Below the pieces are notes generated by a model. It did not search any database. It was not told where the DNA came from and saw nothing but the letters and a program-made list of their open reading frames with translations. The position numbers and the translations under genes are program-made. A stretch of DNA of 9,496 bases from Gemmatimonadales bacterium (lineage in GTDB: Bacteria; Gemmatimonadota; Gemmatimonadetes; Gemmatimonadales; GWC2-71-9): positions 1-9,496 of the forward strand of contig JACCSZ010000112.1 in assembly GCA_013812695.1 (NCBI GenBank). Reading direction: 5' to 3'. The stretch's first letter is position 1; every line of letters starts with the position of its first letter. Shown here one piece after another: positions 1-4,595 of the stretch.

Positions 1-570
1 GGTCCGGAGCGAGCCGAGCACCGGCCTGCGGAGCGGTGCATCGCCGCCGGTCCGCTCGTCGATCACGATCAACTCGGCCTGCGCGCCGCGCGCCCCGCAG
101 CCGCGCCCGCCGCCCCGGAGCAGCGCCGATTCGACCTCGACCTCGGTATGCCCGAGCGGCGAGCCGACCACCGCCGTTTCGACCCGCGGGCCCGGACCCC
201 CGACGGTGCGGCGCCGTCCGGAGCCCAGTGTCACCACCTTCTCCCGCCTCAGCGCGGCCCAGGGGTCGGGTGATGAGGCCAGGTCCGGCCGGTAGCGCCT
301 CAGGAGCGCCGCAATGAACGCGGTGTCGCTGGAGAGCAGGTGTACCGACCGGCTGGTTCCCTCGCCGACGAAGCTCCCGGCCAGTCGTCCGGCCGAGTCG
401 ATCCGGGCGTCGCTGGCCAACGGCAGCGAATCGAGCGGGGCGGGCGGACGCTCCTTCACCAGCTCATCCATCAAGCGGCCGGTGCTCGCGCACCCGCCGC
501 TCACGCTGACGCCCAGGGCGAGGACTGCGTATCTGGAACACGGGACAAGCCGCCACAGCCACCGAGACAT
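1..570 (-). CDS. Probable secreted lipoprotein of unknown function, C-terminus outside window
   Basis: I do not recognise this protein. Reading the minus strand from the ATG at 570-568 gives 190 codons without a stop to the window edge, so the 3' part is missing. The N-terminus looks like an export signal: Arg-rich start (R3, R7, R13), hydrophobic stretch about residues 14-24 (YAVLALGVSVS), then SGGC with Cys27, a loose lipobox (Ser at -3 rather than Leu/Val). This suggests lipidation and envelope anchoring. The mature part begins with a polar, Pro-rich linker (KERPPAPLDSLP) and contains Gly/Arg-rich segments and two Cys near residues 165-170. There is no good SD before the ATG; an in-frame TTG lies 9 nt upstream. 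It is divergent from the reductase gene across 132 bp. The opposite strand also has open frames here, but only this frame has a signal-peptide-like start. Confidence is good for a real gene, low for function. Confidence 0.72.
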   Translation of the reverse strand, partial: MSRWLWRLVPCSRYAVLALGVSVSGGCASTGRLMDELVKERPPAPLDSLPLASDARIDSAGRLAGSFVGEGTSRSVHLLSSDTAFIAALLRRYRPDLASSPDPWAALRREKVVTLGSGRRRTVGGPGPRVETAVVGSPLGHTEVEVESALLRGGGRGCGARGAQAELIVIDERTGGDAPLRRPVLGSLRT

Positions 571-627
571 GGCGGGCAATGTGCCGGCAGTCAGGGTCGA
601 GCGGAAGGGCGAAAAGCCTCGGCGGGC

Positions 628-655
628 CTGACAGCGGCGACTATTTTTGTACATT
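628..655 (+). promoter_or_regulatory. Candidate sigma-70-type promoter for the ferredoxin-NADP reductase gene
   Basis: CTGACA at 628-633 (5 of 6 to TTGACA), a 16-nt spacer, and TACATT at 650-655 (4 of 6 to TATAAT). Transcription would start near 662, giving a leader of about 40 nt that contains the SD at 693-697. This is pattern matching against the E. coli consensus; the native sigma factor's preference is unknown. Confidence 0.4.
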
Positions 656-692
656 GCACCGCCTGTGGCCTGAAACCGGGGACCGTTCACGC

Positions 693-697
693 AGGAG
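693..697 (+). promoter_or_regulatory. Ribosome binding site fixing the reductase GTG start
   Basis: AGGAG lies 5 nt before the GTG at 703. It supports that codon over the upstream in-frame starts back to 340, which would add 121 residues of low-complexity sequence antisense to the lipoprotein gene. Confidence 0.75.
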
Positions 698-702
698 CGG
701 AC

Positions 703-1731
703 GTGGCTGAGCAGGAACTGAAGGACATCTCGATCATCGGCGGCGGGCCCACCGGGCTCTTCGCGGCCTTCTATGCCGGCATGCGGGGCGCGTCGGCTCG
801 CATCGTCGATGCGCTGCCCGCGCTCGGCGGGCAGCTCATGGCCCTGTACCCGGAGAAGTTCATCTTCGACGTGGCCGGTTTTCCGAAGGTGCTGGCCAAG
901 GATCTGGTGCGCGACATGACGACGCAGGCGCTCCAGTTCGGCAGCTCGACCCACCTCGGCGAGGTCGTGACCGGTCTCCGGCGCGTCGAGGACGGCAACG
1001 GCACCCACCTCGTGCTCGAGACCGACGGGGGCGACTACCCGTCGCGTACCATCGTCATCGCGGCCGGCATCGGCGCCTTCGAGGCGCGGCGCCTCGGCGT
1101 CGAGGGCGAGGAAGCGTTCGAGGAAAAGGGGCTGCACTTCAAGGTGCTCGACCCGAAGGAATTCCAGGGCCGGCGCGTGCTGCTCGTCGGCGGCGGCGAC
1201 TCGGCGTTCGACTGGGCGGTCAACCTGCAGGGCGTCGCCGAGTCGATCATGCTGATCCACCGCCGCGACGGCTTCCGGGCCCATGCCGCGACGATCAACC
1301 AGGTGCACGAGCTGCACCGGCAGGGCCGCTGCGACTTCCGCACGTTCTGGGAGGTCAAGAAGATCGAGGGCGACGGCCGGGTGGAGCGGGTGACGATCTT
1401 CAACAACAAGACGAAGGAAGAGGAGACACTCGAGCTCGACGCCATCATCCCGCTGCTCGGCTTCCATTCCGACCTCGGAGCGATCAAGGAGTGGGGGCTC
1501 GACACGGAGAAGGCCGACATCAGGGTGAATCAACTGATGGAAACCAACGTCACCGGCATCTACGCGGCGGGAGACATCACCGCGTATCCGGGCAAGCTCA
1601 AGCTGATCGCCACGGGTGCCGCGGAGGCGTGCATCGCGGTGAACAACGCGGTGCACTACATCAATCCCAAGGCGAAGGTGAACCCGGGGCATTCGTCGAA
1701 CCTGGCGATTTTCGGGCAGAAGGACGACTAG
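703..1731 (+). CDS. Ferredoxin/flavodoxin-NADP+ reductase, thioredoxin-reductase-like type 2
   Basis: This is a cytoplasmic flavoenzyme of 342 residues that transfers electrons between NADPH and ferredoxin or flavodoxin (EC 1.18.1.2 family; relatives include Bacillus YumC and Chlorobaculum FNR). Visible in the sequence: FAD-binding GGGPTG at residues 13-18; acidic D36 at the end of the second strand; GGQL and YPEKFIFDVAGFP at about 42-61; NADPH-binding GGGDSA at 163-168 followed by the HRRDGFRAH segment; a second FAD motif GDITAYPGK from residue 290; and C-terminal HSSN at 330-333. The CxxC redox pair that thioredoxin reductases carry just before GGGDSA is absent, and the C-terminal extension is present, which together argue for FNR rather than TrxR. 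By family knowledge, Tyr49 and His330 would flank the flavin ring. No ferredoxin gene is adjacent. The gene appears monocistronic and ends 6 nt before the convergent vapC stop. Confidence 0.93.
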   Translation: MAEQELKDISIIGGGPTGLFAAFYAGMRGASARIVDALPALGGQLMALYPEKFIFDVAGFPKVLAKDLVRDMTTQALQFGSSTHLGEVVTGLRRVEDGNGTHLVLETDGGDYPSRTIVIAAGIGAFEARRLGVEGEEAFEEKGLHFKVLDPKEFQGRRVLLVGGGDSAFDWAVNLQGVAESIMLIHRRDGFRAHAATINQVHELHRQGRCDFRTFWEVKKIEGDGRVERVTIFNNKTKEEETLELDAIIPLLGFHSDLGAIKEWGLDTEKADIRVNQLMETNVTGIYAAGDITAYPGKLKLIATGAAEACIAVNNAVHYINPKAKVNPGHSSNLAIFGQKDD

Positions 1732-1737
1732 TCCGAC

Positions 1738-2094
1738 CTACGCCTGCACTCCCAGTGCGCGGGCGGCCAAGGCCAGCCTCCGGTCCAGCGTCCATAGGTC
1801 GCAACCCTGGAGCAGCGCCGCCCCAAGCAGATGGGCGTCGACCCATCCTAATCCTTGGCCCATCAGCCGGCGCGTCTCGATCAGAGCAAGCACCTCGTCA
1901 TGGGCCGCAGGTATCGCACCGGGGAGCCGGCCAAGGAGCAGCAGTACCTCCCCCCGGTTCTTGAGGTTGCCACAGGCAAGCTCGCCGATGACGAACGGGT
2001 GGCACACCAGCTGCCCGCCCGACAGCAGGTCGCCCAGGCGGGCGTTGCCGTGGCGGAGGTGGTGAACCCAGACGGAGGTGTCGGCCAGAATCAC
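1738..2094 (-). CDS. vapC: VapC-like PIN-domain ribonuclease toxin
   Basis: A PIN-domain endoribonuclease of 118 residues, the toxin of a type II toxin-antitoxin pair; family members cut tRNA or rRNA in the cytoplasm with Mg2+ held by an acidic cluster. All four expected acidic residues are present: D5 (ILADTSVW), E38 (IGELACG), D86 (GWVDAHLL) and D104 (LWTLDRRL), so the toxin looks intact. Start: GTG at 2094-2092 overlaps the vapB stop as GTGA, with an AAGGA-type SD about 9 nt upstream inside vapB, which indicates translational coupling. The frame stays open back to an ATG at 2313, but that would give a 191-residue protein whose first 73 residues are a shadow of vapB. The stop codon lies 6 nt from the reductase stop on the other strand. 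The RNA target cannot be told from sequence. Confidence 0.93.
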   Translation of the reverse strand: MILADTSVWVHHLRHGNARLGDLLSGGQLVCHPFVIGELACGNLKNRGEVLLLLGRLPGAIPAAHDEVLALIETRRLMGQGLGWVDAHLLGAALLQGCDLWTLDRRLALAARALGVQA

Positions 2095-2297
2095 CCCCGA
2101 CGTTCCTTCCGGCCGCGTCGTCTCGGGGTTGGTGCGAGCGACGGTTCGCTTCCGCCGAGTGTCGCCAGTCGCCGGGCGCTCTCTCGAGCGATCAAGGCCT
2201 CGAGGCCGGCATGGATCAAGGCGGTCTTCTCGCCGATTCGGGTGAGCCGCGCCGCCTCGCGAAGCAGATCGTCGTTCAGGTTGAGGGTCGTGCGCAT
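2091..2297 (-). CDS. vapB: VapB-like antitoxin
   Basis: A 68-residue antitoxin paired with the downstream VapC. The N-terminus MRTTLNLNDDLLREA followed by ARLTRIGEKTALIHAGLEAL is the ribbon-helix-helix pattern of the VapB family (pfam VapB_antitoxin type): residues 2-7 form the DNA-binding strand, and two helices follow to about residue 45. The tail (about 46-68, ending in PRRRGRKERRG) is Pro/Arg-rich, as expected for the segment that wraps the toxin and blocks its active site. I chose the ATG at 2297 because the conserved MRTTLN motif begins there; a TTG 36 nt upstream is in frame but adds residues that do not match the family. No SD precedes the ATG, so a leaderless or very short leader is likely. 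The VapBC complex probably represses its own promoter through the overlapping palindrome. Confidence 0.92.
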   Translation of the reverse strand: MRTTLNLNDDLLREAARLTRIGEKTALIHAGLEALIARESARRLATLGGSEPSLAPTPRRRGRKERRG

Positions 2298-2317
2298 ATG
2301 TACGAATATGCATTGTA
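2294..2317 (-). promoter_or_regulatory. Candidate vapBC operator and -10 element
   Basis: A perfect 6-bp inverted repeat, GCATAT (2294-2299) and ATATGC (2306-2311) with a 6-nt spacer, sits in an A/T-rich island and includes the vapB start codon (CAT at 2295-2297 on the plus strand). On the minus strand TACAAT (2317-2312, 5 of 6 to TATAAT) abuts it. No recognisable -35 lies at the right distance. VapBC complexes typically bind palindromes overlapping their own promoter, so autoregulation is the natural reading. Confidence 0.5.
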
Positions 2318-2369
2318 GATGCAGATCAGGCAATTCCTTCGGCAGCGACCGCCGAGAGGCGATCGGCCG
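2298..2369. other. Short spacer between sixA and vapB
   Basis: 72 bp between two minus-strand genes. Its right part (2318-2369) holds no clear terminator; only a weak 5-bp stem around 2339-2355 (TCGGC/GCCGA) without a T-tract is visible. Its left part is the vapBC control region. Confidence 0.5.
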
Positions 2370-2858
2370 TCACACCATCTTCGGCCGCAGGAAAAATCGC
2401 AACTCTCCGGCCCCCTGCGCCACCTGTTCCAGATCGATCCCCATCACGCCGCTCTTCGGAAAATCCACCCGCAGCGCCGCGGCCGAACCCGCGAGCAGCA
2501 GCGCGGCCAGCTCCTCCATCCAGGGGGAATGCCCGACGAGGGCGACGGAAGCGTCTGAGGCCGGGTCGCCGATGTCGTCAGCGAGTCGGACGAGATCCGG
2601 ACCGTCAGCGAGCGCTTCGACTTGGACGGCGGGGGTGCCGAGGCCGAGCTCCGTCACCAGGATCTCGGCGGTCTGCACGGCGCGGGTCCAGGGGCTGGTG
2701 AGGACCTTGGCCGGCCCGAGGTCGAGCTTGCCGAGTGCGCGGCTCACCTTGCGCTGGATCTTCCGGCCCTTGTCGGTGAGCGGGCGATCGCGGTCGTCGG
2801 GCCAGCGGTCGGGGTCGCGTTCGCCCGCGTGGGCGTGGCGGATGAGGAGGAGGAGCAT
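2370..2858 (-). CDS. sixA: SixA-like phosphohistidine phosphatase
   Basis: A cytoplasmic phosphatase of the histidine phosphatase (phosphoglycerate mutase-like) superfamily, SixA branch. SixA in E. coli removes phosphate from His of phosphotransfer proteins (ArcB HPt domain, and the nitrogen PTS protein NPr). Residues seen: RHAHAG at 7-12, with catalytic R7 and nucleophile H8; RPLTDKG at 25-31; TSPWTRAVQTAE at 54-65 with phosphate-binding R59; VGHSPWMEE at 108-116 with H110. Length 162 residues matches the family's roughly 160. The ATG at 2858 lies six codons before the RHAHAG motif, so the start is well fixed. An AGGA 10 nt upstream is a possible SD, but it lies inside the right-flanking inverted repeat. 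No histidine kinase or PTS gene is in the window, so the partner is unknown. Same strand as dacB upstream and vapBC downstream, but spacers of 109 and 72 bp argue against a tight operon. Confidence 0.88.
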   Translation of the reverse strand: MLLLLIRHAHAGERDPDRWPDDRDRPLTDKGRKIQRKVSRALGKLDLGPAKVLTSPWTRAVQTAEILVTELGLGTPAVQVEALADGPDLVRLADDIGDPASDASVALVGHSPWMEELAALLLAGSAAALRVDFPKSGVMGIDLEQVAQGAGELRFFLRPKMV

Positions 2859-2864
2859 GGGTGA

Positions 2865-2930
2865 GTCATCCTGAGCGCAGCGAAGGAGCCATGCCTCTGG
2901 TCACGACTCCTTCGCTGCGCTCAGGATGAC
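2865..2930. repeat. Perfect 24-bp-arm inverted repeat (hairpin), possible dispersed element or terminator
   Basis: The left arm is 2865-2888 and the right arm 2907-2930; they are exact reverse complements over all 24 bp, with an 18-nt loop (2889-2906). The arm core reads TCCTGAGCGCAGCGAAGGA. It lies 37 nt downstream of the dacB stop and 6 nt upstream of the sixA start, both minus-strand genes. There is no T-tract, so it is not a classic intrinsic terminator, although so strong a stem could still stop or stabilise dacB transcripts. From memory, very similar sequences recur in intergenic regions of Gemmatimonadota, Chloroflexota and Bacteroidota genomes; I could not check this here. Confidence 0.9.
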
Positions 2931-2967
2931 CGGGCTCGGGCGGCAAACGCCCACGTGCCTCAGCATA

Positions 2968-4500
2968 CTACCTCCCCGCGGCCCTGCCCATCTCCACCAC
3001 CGTGCTGTCGATCCGCGCGATCACCGTGCGGCCCGGCTGCGTGTGATGATTGGCCTGGATCGAGAACGTCAGCATCCGCCCGTCCGGCCGCTCGATGAAC
3101 CCCGACAGCGCGTTCACGCCGCTGATGCTGCCGTCCTTGGCCCGCACCCGACCGGCCAGCGGGGTTCGCACGAAGCGGTTCCGGAGCGAGCCGACGCCCC
3201 CGGCCTGCGGCAGCCCCGCCAGGAAGGTCCCGGCTCGGCGATGAGCACGGATGTATCGCAGGATCTTCGTAAAGGCGAGCGGGGTGACCAGGTTGCCGCT
3301 GGCGAGCCCCGAGCCGTCCACGAGGGAGAACTCGGTCGAGTCCACCCGCACCGAGTCGATCAGGAACCGCCGCTCCACCGCCAAGCCTTCGGCCCACGAG
3401 CCGCCACGGCCGAACTGGCGGCCGAGCTGCTTGAGCAGCATCTCGGCGAACCAGTTCTGACTGCGGTTGAGGATCGGGAAGATCCAATCGCGAACCGGAC
3501 GCGATGTGATCTCCGCCAGCGGCGCGGTCGTCCGGGCCCGGCGGTATTGCATCGAGTCCGTGGTGGCGCGAGTGGTGCCGGTGATCGCGATCCCAGCCTG
3601 CTCGAGGGTCTGACGCAGCGCCCGCGCGGTGTAGAGGTTCGGATCCGGCATCGCGAACGACTCTTTTCGCGGCGGTCCGTCCAGCGCGGCGGTCCCCTCG
3701 GCCCAGACCTGCAGCGTGCCCGGCCGGCGGAAGAACCGGTCGCCGATGTCGGAGCGCCCGCCGGCCGGCACCGTCACCGTGCGATTCTCGAAGACCACGT
3801 CGCCCAGGTCGGGCGACATCGTGATCGCGGCCGGCGTCCCCGGCGCGGTGCCGGGTGCCCAGACGAAATCCACACTGTTGTCATTGAAGCCCAGCGCGGA
3901 GACCGGCGCGGCGTACCACCAGTTGAGGTCGAACTCCTCCCAGCTCGGGTGGACCATCGCCGGCTCGAAGTAGCTGCCGTCGCCCACCAGGTCGCCGTGG
4001 ATCTCGCGAACGCCGCGGGCCCGGAGGGCGTCGGCCAGCTCGCGCAGGCGGGTGAACGAGTCGGTCTCGCACGCGCCCTCGCGCAGGGTGTCGGTGGCGA
4101 AGCAGCGCTTGCCGAACGTGGGGTCGCCGCGCCCGTAGAGCACGAGGTCGCCGTTCACGACGCCCCCGGTGACCGGACCGTCGGCGTAGAGACTGGTCCT
4201 GACGGTCCACTCGGGTGGCAGCAGCGCCGACGCCACCGCGGCCACCACCAGCTTCGCGTTGCTGGCGGGGATGAACAGCTGGCGCGGGTTCCGGCCGTAC
4301 AGGAGCGTGCCCTTGTCGTCCACCAGCGCCGCGCCCCAGAGCTGGCGGCTCATCGGCGGCGCGTCGAAGCGGGCATCGAGGCGCTTGGGGAGGGACTGGG
4401 CGTGGAGCGGGGTGGAGCACGCCAAGTCACCGACGGCGCAGGCGGTGAGTGCCAGCGCGAGGGCCGGCCCGAATAGGCGGAGTGAGGGGAATGTTGACAT
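2968..4500 (-). CDS. dacB: D-alanyl-D-alanine carboxypeptidase/endopeptidase, PBP4 type (peptidase S13)
   Basis: A low-molecular-mass penicillin-binding protein of 510 residues acting in the periplasm, where it removes terminal D-Ala from peptidoglycan stems and cuts D-Ala-mDAP cross-links. Export signal: hydrophobic residues about 9-20, then either a lipobox LTAC (Cys21) or signal peptidase I cleavage after LHA (residue 34). Active-site motifs: SNAK at 80-83 (SxxK, nucleophile Ser80), SQN at 347-349 (SxN), DGSGL at 395-399 typical of S13, and KDG at 455-457 where KTG is usual (codons AAG GAC GGC). A long insert between motifs 1 and 2 is typical of PBP4. Start: ATG at 4500 is the first possible, as an in-frame TGA lies close upstream; no SD is seen. 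It is divergent from tamA, with 95 bp between the starts. Family assignment is firm; catalytic competence with KDG is an open question. Confidence 0.93.
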   Translation of the reverse strand: MSTFPSLRLFGPALALALTACAVGDLACSTPLHAQSLPKRLDARFDAPPMSRQLWGAALVDDKGTLLYGRNPRQLFIPASNAKLVVAAVASALLPPEWTVRTSLYADGPVTGGVVNGDLVLYGRGDPTFGKRCFATDTLREGACETDSFTRLRELADALRARGVREIHGDLVGDGSYFEPAMVHPSWEEFDLNWWYAAPVSALGFNDNSVDFVWAPGTAPGTPAAITMSPDLGDVVFENRTVTVPAGGRSDIGDRFFRRPGTLQVWAEGTAALDGPPRKESFAMPDPNLYTARALRQTLEQAGIAITGTTRATTDSMQYRRARTTAPLAEITSRPVRDWIFPILNRSQNWFAEMLLKQLGRQFGRGGSWAEGLAVERRFLIDSVRVDSTEFSLVDGSGLASGNLVTPLAFTKILRYIRAHRRAGTFLAGLPQAGGVGSLRNRFVRTPLAGRVRAKDGSISGVNALSGFIERPDGRMLTFSIQANHHTQPGRTVIARIDSTVVEMGRAAGR

Positions 4501-4522
4501 GAAGGCGTAAGGTGGTCAAACT
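4494..4522 (+). promoter_or_regulatory. Candidate tamA promoter
   Basis: A perfect TTGACA at 4494-4499 overlaps the dacB start codon on the other strand. With a 17-nt spacer the -10 would be CAAACT (4517-4522), only 3 of 6 to consensus. Transcription would begin near 4530, downstream of the upstream GTG at 4512, which favours the tamA start at 4596. Confidence 0.3.
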
Positions 4523-4546
4523 ACCGGGCTTAGAGCATGTCGTCAA
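4518..4546 (-). promoter_or_regulatory. Candidate dacB promoter
   Basis: On the minus strand TTGACG (4546-4541, 5 of 6), a 17-nt spacer and TAGTTT (4523-4518, 3 of 6). Transcription would start near 4511, leaving a leader of about 10 nt, consistent with the lack of an SD before dacB. Its -10 overlaps the candidate tamA -10, so the two polymerases would compete. Confidence 0.35.
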
Positions 4547-4585
4547 TCGCGCAATCGCCGCCACCCGCCCCTCGTCGCCCGGCCC

Positions 4586-4590
4586 AGGTG
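4586..4590 (+). promoter_or_regulatory. Ribosome binding site supporting the tamA GTG start at 4596
   Basis: AGGTG, complementary to the anti-SD core CACCT, lies 5 nt before GTG 4596. No comparable site precedes the in-frame GTG at 4512. Confidence 0.5.
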
Positions 4591-4595
4591 CCTCA

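Larger units (their letters stand above)
571..702. other. Divergent intergenic region between the lipoprotein and reductase genes
   Basis: These 132 bp separate two divergent start codons and include a short A/T-richer patch around 641-656 (ctatttttgtacatt) that stands out from the GC-rich surroundings, as expected of a promoter region. The plus-strand promoter candidate is listed separately. On the minus strand the same patch reads TACAAA (about 653-648), a possible -10 for the lipoprotein gene, but no convincing -35 accompanies it. Confidence 0.5.

Noticed and set aside
340..702. Upstream N-terminal extension of the reductase frame
   Set aside because: The added 121 residues are low-complexity, overlap the lipoprotein gene in antisense, and precede a good SD-GTG pair right at the family's usual N-terminus.
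2095..2313. Long N-terminal extension of vapC from the ATG at 2313
   Set aside because: The extension is vapB read in another frame; GTG at 2094 matches the family's ILADTS start and overlaps the vapB stop.
2334..2369. Possible terminator after sixA
   Set aside because: Only a 5-bp stem with a 7-nt loop and no T-tract; too weak to call.
1855..2874. A 339-codon open frame on the plus strand
   Set aside because: Spans vapC, vapB and sixA in antisense and crosses intergenic DNA; Ser/Arg-rich with no recognisable domain.
2926..4476. A 516-codon open frame on the plus strand
   Set aside because: Antisense to dacB, whose frame has a signal peptide and S13 motifs; the translation is low-complexity Arg/Pro/Gly-rich.
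4512..4595. Upstream GTG start for tamA
   Set aside because: It would put 28 polar residues before the signal peptide and lacks an SD; kept as the alternative start.
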